Assembly: GCA_002282555.1 (NCBI GenBank)
Contig: NCJR01000104.1
Coordinates: forward strand, 1 to 7,029
Reading direction: 5' to 3'
DNA length: 7,029 nucleotides
From: Rhodobacterales bacterium 34-62-10
GTDB taxonomy: Bacteria; Pseudomonadota; Alphaproteobacteria; Rhodobacterales; Rhodobacteraceae
In this document: positions 1 through 6,607 of the stretch, piece after piece
Numbering within the stretch: position 1 is the stretch's first letter
How the letters are laid out: every line of letters begins with the position of its first letter
The notes under the pieces: model-generated
The model's database searches: none
What the model saw: the letters and a program-made list of their open reading frames with translations, nothing else
Told to the model about the DNA's origin: nothing
Made by a program: the position numbers and the translations under genes

Positions 1-980
1 ATGATCCCCTCAAAGATCCCCGAGCCATCGGCGGCGTTCACGCGCACCCAAGCCGACCGGACCGCCACCATTTCGACACCCGGCGACGGATCGGTCACGA
101 CCTGCGGCATTTGCGGGCCGAACTGCACCGCCTCGGCCACGGCGGATTCGATGCTGGCGGCCAAGGGATCGCCACCCGCCAGCGCATCAGGCGTCTCGAG
201 TGCGGCAAAAGCCCCGATCGTCGATGGGTCCAATGTCGAAATCGGCGCATCCCGTGCGACCAGAACCGGCACGTCCAAAGCCTGCGGGCGGTACATCCGG
301 GTCAGGGCATCATTGCTGGGCTGCGGCACACCGGACCCGGTCGGCACCGTGCCCGCCTCACCCGACGCCACGGCAGGGCGGGCCTGCAACGGATCAAGAT
401 CGGACAGAACCTCGGGCGTGTTCTCGACCGGGGCAAGCGTCACGCGCTGCACCTCGTTCAGAACGGCCCACCCGCCATAGCCGATCCCCCCGATCAGGGC
501 CAGCAGGACCAGCGTCGACCCGATGGCGCGCGGTTCGATCTGGCTGAACAAGGCATCCTTGGCGGGCGCGAATGGCGTGGTCGGTGCGGCAAAGGGATCG
601 CGCACGCTGTTGACCTGACGCGGCAGGGGCGCGCGCTTGGCCGAAGACGCCGAGGGCGACATGCCATGCGCCGTCGAAAAGCCGCTCTCGGCGCAGAAGG
701 CCTCGAACGCCTTGTCGGGGTCCATGTTCAGATAGCGCGCATAGGACCGCACATAGCCCGCGATGAAACCGGGCGTATCAAAGGCCGAAGGATCGCAATT
801 TTCGATGGCGGCGATATAGGCGGCGCGGATCCGCAACTCGCGTTGCACGTCCAGCAGGGATTTACCCATGGTGGCGCGTTCGCCCCGCATCAGGTCACCC
901 AGACGCAGGTCGTAATCGTCGAACCCTTTCGGTTCGACCGCCTTCTCTTCCACCTTCCGGGAGAACCTGCGCCCGATCAT
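1..980 (-). CDS. rodZ: RodZ-like helix-turn-helix membrane protein (3' end cut by window edge)
   Basis: This frame is open from an ATG at 978-980 to the window edge, giving 326 codons with the C-terminus missing. The protein begins MIGRRFSRKV. Residues ~26-95 form an Xre/Cro-type helix-turn-helix of the RodZ kind (RGERATMGKSLLDVQRELR, then PGFIAGYVRSYARYLNMD). A proline/serine-rich linker follows, then one membrane segment at ~152-176 (AIGSTLVLLALIGGIGYGGW) and a low-complexity periplasmic stretch. From ~308 the start of a DUF4115-type domain appears (AWVRVNAADGS), as expected in RodZ. RodZ links MreB to the membrane and helps set rod shape; that role here is inferred from architecture. An in-frame TGA lies upstream, and ATG 980 gives the N-terminus I recall for Rhodobacterales homologues. 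The Shine-Dalgarno is poor and G-rich. It lies downstream of hemA on the same strand (112-base gap) and has a structured leader. The dense plus-strand frames opposite are shadows. Confidence 0.85.
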   Translation of the reverse strand, partial: MIGRRFSRKVEEKAVEPKGFDDYDLRLGDLMRGERATMGKSLLDVQRELRIRAAYIAAIENCDPSAFDTPGFIAGYVRSYARYLNMDPDKAFEAFCAESGFSTAHGMSPSASSAKRAPLPRQVNSVRDPFAAPTTPFAPAKDALFSQIEPRAIGSTLVLLALIGGIGYGGWAVLNEVQRVTLAPVENTPEVLSDLDPLQARPAVASGEAGTVPTGSGVPQPSNDALTRMYRPQALDVPVLVARDAPISTLDPSTIGAFAALETPDALAGGDPLAASIESAVAEAVQFGPQMPQVVTDPSPGVEMVAVRSAWVRVNAADGSGIFEGI

Positions 981-990
981 ACCCGCTGCC

Positions 991-1056
991 CCGTTAGTTG
1001 AGGTTTCAGACCCGAGCCATCCCCGATTCGAGTCTCACTCTTTCTTGAACTAACGG
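991..1056 (-). promoter_or_regulatory. Nested inverted repeat in the leader of the RodZ-like gene
   Basis: Read on the minus strand, CCGTTAGTT (1056-1048) pairs perfectly with AACTAACGG (999-991). Inside this 9-base-pair outer stem, AGACTCGA (1035-1028) pairs with TCGGGTCT (1015-1008) over 8 positions around a 12-base loop. The single non-Watson-Crick position is a G-U wobble in minus-strand RNA but would be an A-C mismatch in plus-strand RNA, which favours a minus-strand RNA element. The outer stem ends 10 bases before the start codon at 980, so folding could affect ribosome access. No U-tract follows, so it is not an intrinsic terminator for hemA. I do not recognise it as a named RNA family; a regulatory role is inference. 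Confidence 0.5.
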
Positions 1057-1092
1057 TAACACAGCACAAGGACATTTACACTCGAAGGATCA

Positions 1093-2322
1093 TCAGGCGC
1101 TTAATTCGGCGCGATTCAGCGCACAATGCGACCACAGCTCATCCATGGCCTTGACCAGCCGGTCCATCTCGTCCGGCCCATGCACCGGCGAGGGGGTGAA
1201 CCGCAGCCGTTCGGTGCCACGCGGCACGGTCGGGTAATTGATCGGCTGCACATAAATGCCATACCGCTCCAGCAGCATGTCCGACAGCTTTTTGGTATGC
1301 ACCGGATCGCCCACGATCACCGGCACGATATGACTGCCGTGGTCGATGATCGGCAGGCCCATCCCCTTGAGCCGGGTCTTGAGGATTTTCGCCTGCGTCT
1401 GGTGCTTCTCGCGCAAGCCATGGTCGCGCTTGAGATGCGCCACCGATGCCGCCGCCCCCGCTGCAATCGCAGGCGGCAGAGAGGTGGTGAAGATGAACCC
1501 CGGCGCATAGGACCGGATCGCGTCGCACATCTTGGCGGATGCCGCGATATAGCCGCCCATCACGCCGTAAGCCTTGGCCAGCGTGCCGTTGATGATGTCC
1601 AGACGGTGCATCAGGCGGTCACGTTCCGCCACCCCTGCCCCGCGCGCGCCATACATGCCCACGGCATGCACCTCGTCGATATAGGTCAGCGCGCCGAATT
1701 CATCGGCCAGATCGCAGATCGCCTTGATCGGCCCGAAATCGCCATCCATCGAATAGACGGATTCGAACGCGATCAGCTTGGGGGCCTTGGGATCGTCGGC
1801 GGCCAGCAACTCGCGCAGATGCGCCACGTCATTGTGCCGGAAGATGCGCTTGTGCCCACCGTTGCGGCGCACCCCTTCGATCATCGAGGCATGGTTCAGC
1901 GCATCGGAATAGATGATCAGCCCCGGAAACAGCTTGGGCAGCGTGCTCAGCGTGGCGTCATTGGCGATATAGGCGGATGTGAACAGGAGTGCCGCTTCCT
2001 TGCCATGCAGATCGGCCAGCTCTTTCTCCAGCCGCTTGTGATAAACGGTGGTCCCCGAAATGTTGCGCGTGCCACCCGAGCCGGCACCCGTGGCATCCAG
2101 CGCCTCATGCATCGCGGCAAGCACGACCGGATGCTGGCCCATGCCCAGATAATCATTGCCGCACCAGACGGTGATCGGCGCCTCGGTGCCGTCCGTCTTG
2201 CGCCAGATCGCATGCGGGAAATGGCCCCGCTTGCGCTCGATATCGATGAAGGTGCGGTAGCGGCCTTCCTTGTGCAGGTTGTTGATCGCTACGTCCAGCT
2301 GGGCAGAGTAGTCCACTGGCAT
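1093..2322 (-). CDS. hemA: 5-aminolevulinate synthase
   Basis: This 409-residue protein is a full-length ALA synthase (EC 2.3.1.37), a cytoplasmic PLP enzyme of the alpha-oxoamine synthase family. It condenses glycine and succinyl-CoA to 5-aminolevulinate, the first committed step of heme and other tetrapyrroles by the C4 route used by alphaproteobacteria. Visible landmarks: [13 protein letters not shown] near 53-65; the glycine-rich [13 protein letters not shown] at ~79-91; [11 protein letters not shown] (140-150, His144 expected to stack on PLP); [12 protein letters not shown] (214-225, Asp216 and His219); and [13 protein letters not shown], with Lys250 as the expected Schiff-base lysine. 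Length and start ([10 protein letters not shown]) fit the family. A purine-rich AGAAGGGG lies directly before the ATG. The upstream region carries an FNR-type box, consistent with oxygen control of hemA known in Rhodobacter. The RodZ-like gene follows on the same strand. Some bacteria have a second isozyme (hemT), but hemA is the likelier name. Confidence 0.97.
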   Translation of the reverse strand: MPVDYSAQLDVAINNLHKEGRYRTFIDIERKRGHFPHAIWRKTDGTEAPITVWCGNDYLGMGQHPVVLAAMHEALDATGAGSGGTRNISGTTVYHKRLEKELADLHGKEAALLFTSAYIANDATLSTLPKLFPGLIIYSDALNHASMIEGVRRNGGHKRIFRHNDVAHLRELLAADDPKAPKLIAFESVYSMDGDFGPIKAICDLADEFGALTYIDEVHAVGMYGARGAGVAERDRLMHRLDIINGTLAKAYGVMGGYIAASAKMCDAIRSYAPGFIFTTSLPPAIAAGAAASVAHLKRDHGLREKHQTQAKILKTRLKGMGLPIIDHGSHIVPVIVGDPVHTKKLSDMLLERYGIYVQPINYPTVPRGTERLRFTPSPVHGPDEMDRLVKAMDELWSHCALNRAELSA

Positions 2323-2416
2323 CCCCTTCTCTCGTCAGTCTCTGCATGGGCAGAGCGGCCCTTGGGCCCATATCTCCGATTTGGAATGGATATAGTTTCA
2401 GCCACTCCTCTGCAAC

Positions 2417-2422
2417 AGGTTA
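2417..2422 (-). promoter_or_regulatory. Candidate -10 element of the hemA promoter
   Basis: On the minus strand TAACCT matches TATAAT at four of six positions, including the first two and the last. It would start transcription near 2410. The FNR-type box centre (2452.5) then sits about 42 bases upstream, the class II activator position in which the activator overlaps the -35 region and no good -35 hexamer is needed. The resulting hemA leader would be about 88 bases. The element alone is weak; its spacing to the operator is the main support. Confidence 0.4.
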
Positions 2423-2445
2423 CAAATTGCCGCTCCCTGCGCACC

Positions 2446-2459
2446 TTGATCTGAATCAA
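2446..2459. promoter_or_regulatory. FNR/FnrL-type binding site upstream of hemA
   Basis: TTGATCTGAATCAA is a perfect match to the FNR/FnrL/FixK consensus TTGAT-N4-ATCAA. It lies 124 bases upstream of the hemA start, in the divergent region between hemA and the M20 peptidase. In Rhodobacter sphaeroides hemA is known to be controlled by FnrL, so oxygen-responsive activation of hemA is the natural reading. The site could in principle also act on the plus-strand gene, whose start is about 190 bases away, but no comparable -10 was seen on that side. Which CRP/FNR-family regulator binds cannot be read from the site alone. Confidence 0.82.
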
Positions 2460-2535
2460 AAAGATAGGCCGCAAAGACAGGTTTCCACAGAAGATGACGC
2501 GACAGCACAAAGGGTCGCAGCCCTGGTCCCGGACC

Positions 2536-2583
2536 CCCGGTCAGCTTCCCGGTCAGCCACCCGGTAAAGCACCCGGTCTGGAC
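2536..2583. repeat. 12-base tandem repeat, four degenerate copies
   Basis: CCCGGT recurs at 2536, 2548, 2560 and 2572 with exact 12-base spacing. Copies are CCCGGTCAGCTT, CCCGGTCAGCCA, CCCGGTAAAGCA and CCCGGTCTGGAC. The first two are closest and the last two share mainly the hexamer. An 11-base perfect palindrome, GGTCC-C-GGACC (2525-2535), abuts the first copy. The block ends about 70 bases before the M20 peptidase start, in what I take to be non-coding leader or promoter DNA. The period is a multiple of three, so the frame stays open and would read as Pro-Gly-x-x repeats if translated. Function is unknown. Confidence 0.7.
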
Positions 2584-2652
2584 AGTTGCCGCAAGGGTGA
2601 TACGGTCGCAGCCAAGCGCCGTCTTTGGCGCAAGATGACCGAAAGGAAGACC

Positions 2653-4029
2653 ATGCCCCTCACCGATGTTCTGGCCCGTATCGACGCCGACCTGCCCGCC
2701 GCGACGGACCGCCTGCTGGACCTGCTGCGCATCCCCTCGATCTCGACCGATCCGGCTTACAAGGCCGAGTGTCAGACCGCCGCCGATTGGCTGGTGGCAG
2801 ATCTGGCCAGCATGGGAATCACCGCCAGCGCGCGACCCACGCCGGGGCATCCGATGGTGGTGGGCCATGTCGATGGTCCCAAGGGCAGCCCGCATGTGCT
2901 GTTTTATGGCCATTATGATGTGCAGCCCGTTGATCCTTTGTCGCTGTGGGCCTCCGATCCCTTTGATCCCAAGATCGAGGACACAGCCAAAGGCCGCGTG
3001 ATCCGCGGGCGCGGCGCATCCGACGACAAGGGCCAGCTGATGACCTTTGTCGAGGCGTGCCGCGCGTGGCAGGCCGTCAATGGTAACCTGCCCTGCCGCA
3101 TCACCTTCCTGTTCGAGGGCGAGGAGGAATCAGGCTCCCCCTCCCTGATCCCCTTCCTTGAGGAAAACGCCGAAGAGTTGCGCGCCGATGTCGCCCTGAT
3201 CTGCGATACGGGCATGTTTCAGGACACTTCGCCCGCCATCATCACCATGCTGCGCGGCATGGCGCGCGAGGAGTTCACGATCCACGCCGCCACCCGCGAT
3301 CTGCATTCGGGCATGTATGGCGGCCCCGCGATCAACCCCATTCGCGTGCTGACCCGCATCCTTGGTGGCCTGCACGATGATCAGGGCCGCGTCACCGTGC
3401 CCGGCTTTTATGACGGCGTGCCCGAACTGCCCGACGCGATCCGCGCGCAATGGCAGAATCTGGCCTTTGACCACGGCACATTCCTGGGCGACGTGGGCCT
3501 GTCGCATCCCGCAGGCGAATCCGACCGCACACCATTGGAGATGATCTGGTCCCGCCCGACAGCCGAGATCAACGGCATCTGGGGCGGCTATACCGGCGAA
3601 GGCTTCAAGACCGTCCTGCCGGCCGAGGCCCATGCCAAGATCAGCTTCCGTCTGGTGGGCCAACAGGACCCCGCCGCCATCAGCCGCAATTTCCGCGACT
3701 GGCTCAGTGCGCAACTGCCACCCGATTGCCGCGTGGAATGGCACGAACTGGGCGGTGCGGCCGCCAGCCAGATGCAGATCGACCATCCTTTGTTTGAGAA
3801 AACCCGTCACGCCCTGACCGAGGAATGGGGCACCCCTGCCTCCTACGTTGGCTGCGGCGGATCGATCCCGATTGCGGGGTATTTCCAGTCGATTTTGGGC
3901 ATGGAATCGATCCTTGCCGGGTTTGGCCGCGACGACGATCAGATCCATTCCCCGAACGAGAAATACGACATGGAATGTTTCCACAAAGGCATCCGCAGCT
4001 GGGCGCGCGTTTTGGATAAACTGTCATGA
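2653..4029 (+). CDS. M20 family metallopeptidase (carnosinase/CNDP-like dipeptidase)
   Basis: This 458-residue protein is a di-zinc M20 peptidase, probably a cytoplasmic dipeptidase or related amide hydrolase. Expected metal and catalytic residues are present: FYGHYDVQP (His87, Asp89), RGASDDKG (bridging Asp124), LFEGEEESGS (Glu158 as general base, Glu159 as ligand), ICDTG (Asp185) and QIHSPNE (His432). RDLHSGMYGG (His218) matches the His of the dimerisation lid domain in carnosinase-type members. Length fits the CNDP/DapE-like dipeptidases; the substrate cannot be read off. The start at 2653 is chosen because AGGAAG sits just upstream at suitable distance and the N-terminus then begins directly with the family helix (LARIDADLPAATDRLLDLLRIPSIS). 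The frame stays open back to an ATG at 2494, and another ATG lies at 2635, but the longer version would add 53 repeat-rich residues without family support. Its stop overlaps the next gene's start. Confidence 0.92.
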   Translation: MPLTDVLARIDADLPAATDRLLDLLRIPSISTDPAYKAECQTAADWLVADLASMGITASARPTPGHPMVVGHVDGPKGSPHVLFYGHYDVQPVDPLSLWASDPFDPKIEDTAKGRVIRGRGASDDKGQLMTFVEACRAWQAVNGNLPCRITFLFEGEEESGSPSLIPFLEENAEELRADVALICDTGMFQDTSPAIITMLRGMAREEFTIHAATRDLHSGMYGGPAINPIRVLTRILGGLHDDQGRVTVPGFYDGVPELPDAIRAQWQNLAFDHGTFLGDVGLSHPAGESDRTPLEMIWSRPTAEINGIWGGYTGEGFKTVLPAEAHAKISFRLVGQQDPAAISRNFRDWLSAQLPPDCRVEWHELGGAAASQMQIDHPLFEKTRHALTEEWGTPASYVGCGGSIPIAGYFQSILGMESILAGFGRDDDQIHSPNEKYDMECFHKGIRSWARVLDKLS

Positions 4030-4895
4030 TATCAGGGCTGTCCGAGGCGACCTTCACCCGTGCTGGCGTGGATGTCGCCTATAGCAGCGGCGGCGATGGC
4101 CCGCCGCTTGTCCTGCTGCACGGCTTTCCCCAGACCCGCGCGATGTGGGCGCATATCGCGCCCGCATTGGCGGCGGGGCGGCGCGTGATCTGCCCCGATC
4201 TGCGCGGCTATGGCGCGTCGGGCAAACCTGCCGACATGGAGGATTACAGCTTCCGCGCCATGGGCGGCGATATCCTCGCGCTGATGGACCATCTGGGCCA
4301 TGACCGCTTCGATCTGGTGGGCCATGACCGGGGCGCACGCACCGCGCATCGGATCGCCTTGGACGCGCCCGACCGGGTCACCTCGCTGACGTTGATGGAT
4401 ATCATCCCCACCCACCTGCTTCTGACGGAACTTTCATATCAGGTCGCAAAATCCTATTATCATTGGTTTTTTCTGGCCCAACCCGCGCCGTTTCCCGAAA
4501 CCCTGATCGCGGCTGACCCGGATTTCTACTATCACTCCTGCCTGCTGGGATGGGGCGGGGCCACGCTCGCGGACTTTGACCCCGAACAGCTGGACGCGTA
4601 CCGGACAGCATGGCGCGACCCTGACACGATCCGGGGCATGTGCAACGATTACCGCGCGGCGATTGCGGTGGATCTGGCGCTGGACGCAGGCGATCTGCAC
4701 CGCCGCGTCACCTGCCCGACGCTGGTCCTTTATGGGGCGGATGGGGCGATGGCGCGGGCCTATGACGTGCCCGGCACATGGGCCGACCGCTGCACCGATC
4801 TGCGCGCGGCAACCGTGCCGGGTGGCCATTTCTTCCCCGATACCGCTCCGCAGGAAACCCTTGCCGCCATTCGCAGCTTTCTGGACCGACCCTAG
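4026..4895 (+). CDS. Alpha/beta hydrolase of the fluoroacetate/haloacetate dehalogenase type
   Basis: This 289-residue alpha/beta-hydrolase has an Asp nucleophile. HGFPQT (32-37) supplies the oxyanion region, and GHDRGAR gives nucleophile Asp101 with Arg102 and Arg105. Asp125 (LMDIIPT) is the probable triad acid and His268 (GGHFFPDTAPQ) the base. YYHWFFLAQPAPFPE places His146 and Trp147, and CNDYR places Tyr209, at the positions that hold halide in fluoroacetate dehalogenase (EC 3.8.1.3) as I recall RPA1163; the two Arg match its carboxylate binders. An esterase would have Ser, and an epoxide hydrolase would lack the His/Trp/Tyr set. Dehalogenation of a short haloacid is therefore plausible, but close relatives may act on other substrates. 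The ATG overlaps the peptidase stop (ATGA) with no clear Shine-Dalgarno, indicating translational coupling. The gene ends one base before the convergent glycosyltransferase. Confidence 0.88.
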   Translation: MISGLSEATFTRAGVDVAYSSGGDGPPLVLLHGFPQTRAMWAHIAPALAAGRRVICPDLRGYGASGKPADMEDYSFRAMGGDILALMDHLGHDRFDLVGHDRGARTAHRIALDAPDRVTSLTLMDIIPTHLLLTELSYQVAKSYYHWFFLAQPAPFPETLIAADPDFYYHSCLLGWGGATLADFDPEQLDAYRTAWRDPDTIRGMCNDYRAAIAVDLALDAGDLHRRVTCPTLVLYGADGAMARAYDVPGTWADRCTDLRAATVPGGHFFPDTAPQETLAAIRSFLDRP

Positions 4896-4896
4896 A

Positions 4897-5772
4897 TCAG
4901 ACGACCCCGACAAACCGGTCGGGCAGGATGAACTGCTGCGTGTAATCGGGCCTGTCGAAACAATAAAACCCCGTATCGCCCCGCGCGCGGAAGGTGCGGC
5001 GCATCTTGCGCCGAAACGGGGTCATGTCGAAGCCATCGACCATCTGAAGCCCCGCGAACCCTTCGAATACCGCCCGATCCTCGCCGCGCGCCGATGCGAA
5101 CCAATGCCGCCCGATGGCCGTGTCCTTCACATCGCCGCCCAACTCGGCGGTGGTGGCGTTGCGGCGATCCATAACCTCGGCATAGGCGGCGAAATCGCAG
5201 AATTTCAGATGCAGCAGATACAGATCATCCGGCGCGTTCAGTTTGGGATATTGGGTGAAATGCCCGCCCCGCGCGATCTTGGTGCCGGTGGAAATGATGC
5301 AGGGCTTGGAATAATGCGGCGCCACGCGCACATGGCGGCGCGGGCCGATGATATGGTCGGTGATGGCATCCGGTTCCAGATCGGTGCGGTGGATCACCTC
5401 CAACCCCAAGGGCGTGATCACCTGCTTCTCGGCCACCAGCGCCAGATACTCCAGCAGGCTATGCCCCGCGGCCGGATCAACCACGACCAACTCATCCACA
5501 TCGCCCACGATCACATGGCGGTAATAGCCCTTCAATCCCCCCACCAGATTGTTCAGGAGCCGCCAGCGCTTCATGTCGAAGTTTTTATGAGGATCGCCCG
5601 GCAAACCTATGATATTGCAACATTTCGCCAGATCGTTCACCACCTCGCCACGGCCATGGTTGATGACATAGCAATTCTCGCGGCCGAACAGACCCCCGTA
5701 ATGGCGCAGCCACGCGTTCAGGAAAAACGCGTCATCCCGCACCATGGTCACGGCCGCCGCCACCGTTTGCAT
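4897..5772 (-). CDS. Glycosyltransferase family 2-type protein
   Basis: This 291-residue protein looks like a Glyco_tranf_2_4-type transferase, common in Rhodobacteraceae. The N-terminus MQTVAAAVTMVRDDAFFLNAWLRHYGGLFG matches the usual opening (a strand, then a conserved E/D and a W..HY helix). VIVGDVDELVVVDP (residues 87-100) carries the DxD-like metal/nucleotide-sugar motif, Asp91 and Asp93. No signal peptide or membrane segment is evident, so it probably acts at the cytoplasmic face on a cell-surface glycan; donor and acceptor are unknown. ATG 5772 is preferred because GTGAGGG lies 7 or 8 bases upstream; in-frame GTG 5775 and TTG 5778 are alternatives that would add one or two residues. 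It is divergent from the sulfotransferase-like gene (91-base gap) and tail to tail with the hydrolase. Confidence 0.85.
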   Translation of the reverse strand: MQTVAAAVTMVRDDAFFLNAWLRHYGGLFGRENCYVINHGRGEVVNDLAKCCNIIGLPGDPHKNFDMKRWRLLNNLVGGLKGYYRHVIVGDVDELVVVDPAAGHSLLEYLALVAEKQVITPLGLEVIHRTDLEPDAITDHIIGPRRHVRVAPHYSKPCIISTGTKIARGGHFTQYPKLNAPDDLYLLHLKFCDFAAYAEVMDRRNATTAELGGDVKDTAIGRHWFASARGEDRAVFEGFAGLQMVDGFDMTPFRRKMRRTFRARGDTGFYCFDRPDYTQQFILPDRFVGVV

Positions 5773-5801
5773 CACCAACCCTCACCTGCACTTGCCTCAC
5801 C

Positions 5802-5818
5802 CCCTGTTTACCCTGTTT
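5802..5818. repeat. Short direct repeat between the divergent glycosyltransferase and sulfotransferase-like genes
   Basis: CCCTGTTT occurs at 5802-5809 and again at 5811-5818, one base apart. It lies in the 91-base divergent spacer, where both promoters must sit, so it could be an operator, but it may be chance. I could not identify a convincing -35/-10 pair for either gene here. Confidence 0.35.
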
Positions 5819-5863
5819 GGTGGGAACTGAGAATCACTAAAACACATTGCGGAAAGAGCCAGG

Positions 5864-6607
5864 ATGATACCGGACAATTTTGCCGCGACCGGCCTGCATG
5901 TGGCGGGCAACGGCACGCGCCCGACCCGGTTTCAGGTGCTGGGCGAGCGCAGTTCCGGCACGAATTACGTCAAGCGTCTGCTGGGGCGCAATACCGCCCT
6001 GACGCCCACCGAGGCCCTGGGATGGAAGCACGCCCACCCGCATGCCACGGCGATTCCCGCTGATCTGGCGGTGATCTGCGTGACGCGCCATGCCGTGCCA
6101 TGGGCGCTGTCGATGCATGCAAAGCCATGGCATTGCCCGCCCGCGATGCAGGCGCTGGCGTTTTCGGATTTCATCCGCGCCCCGTGGGAAACCGTGGTGG
6201 ACCGCGCCAGGTATTTCGGCGGTGCGGTCGATCTGCTGGGCCAGCCGTTGCAACTGGACCGCGACCCGGTGTCGGGGCTGCCCTACCCGGACCTTGCCGC
6301 GCTGCGGACCGCCAAGCTGCGCGGCCTGACCAGCTATGCCAACCGGGGCTGCACCTTTGTCCTGCTGCGGATGGAGCAGGCCGTGACCCAACCCGCAGCG
6401 GTGCTGGCGGCGATCTGCACGGGGCTGGACCTGCCCGCGCCAAACACGCCGCTGCGCCCGGTGGTCAAACGGCTGGGATCAAAGTTCCTGCCTGCTGTTC
6501 CGGACCGGCCACAACCCCCGAAACAGATGCAAACCGCCGATCTCGATTGGCTGCGCGACAGGCTCGACATGGGGCTGGAAGCACGGCTGGGCTACAGCTA
6601 CGACTGA
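5864..6607 (+). CDS. Sulfotransferase-like P-loop protein
   Basis: This 247-residue protein resembles PAPS-dependent sulfotransferases at low similarity. FQVLGERSSGTNYVKRLL (residues 23-40) is like their 5'-phosphosulfate-binding loop (G..KSGT.W/Y). AVICVTRHAVPWALSMH (69-85), with Arg75 and Ser83, is like the 3'-phosphate-binding segment (R.P....S). The C-terminus DWLRDRLDMGLEARLGYSYD ends with the LGY common in sulfotransferases. It is short but complete for the fold. No signal peptide or membrane segment is seen. The ATG has GGAAAGAG at 5851-5858, about five bases upstream. Transfer of sulfate to a glycan would suit the divergent glycosyltransferase neighbour, but neither PAPS use nor acceptor is shown by sequence; another P-loop phosphate-binding activity remains possible. 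Its 3' end overlaps the convergent small membrane protein gene by 10 bases. Confidence 0.75.
   Translation: MIPDNFAATGLHVAGNGTRPTRFQVLGERSSGTNYVKRLLGRNTALTPTEALGWKHAHPHATAIPADLAVICVTRHAVPWALSMHAKPWHCPPAMQALAFSDFIRAPWETVVDRARYFGGAVDLLGQPLQLDRDPVSGLPYPDLAALRTAKLRGLTSYANRGCTFVLLRMEQAVTQPAAVLAAICTGLDLPAPNTPLRPVVKRLGSKFLPAVPDRPQPPKQMQTADLDWLRDRLDMGLEARLGYSYD

Noticed and set aside
111..1001. 296-codon plus-strand frame at the left end
   Set aside because: It is antisense to the RodZ-like gene, which has HTH, membrane and DUF4115-type features; the plus-strand product is Arg/Gly/His-rich with no domain.
1126..2454. 442-codon open frame on the plus strand opposite hemA
   Set aside because: It is an antisense shadow of a certain gene; its His/Arg/Gln-rich composition and lack of any recognisable domain are typical of GC-rich antisense frames.
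2494..2652. N-terminal extension of the M20 peptidase to ATG 2494
   Set aside because: The extension is made of Pro-Gly repeats from the 12-base tandem array and has no family counterpart, while ATG 2653 has a good Shine-Dalgarno.
3130..3984. 284-codon minus-strand frame inside the M20 peptidase
   Set aside because: It is antisense to the catalytic domains of a well-supported gene and has no family signature.
4906..4923. Perfect 6-base-pair hairpin CCCGAC/GTCGGG between the convergent hydrolase and glycosyltransferase
   Set aside because: No T-run follows on either strand and it lies within the glycosyltransferase coding sequence, so calling it a terminator is not supported.
4576..6063. 495-codon open frame on the plus strand spanning the hydrolase end and the whole glycosyltransferase
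   Set aside because: It runs out of frame in the hydrolase and antisense to the glycosyltransferase and shows no domain; the hydrolase and transferase both have strong motifs.
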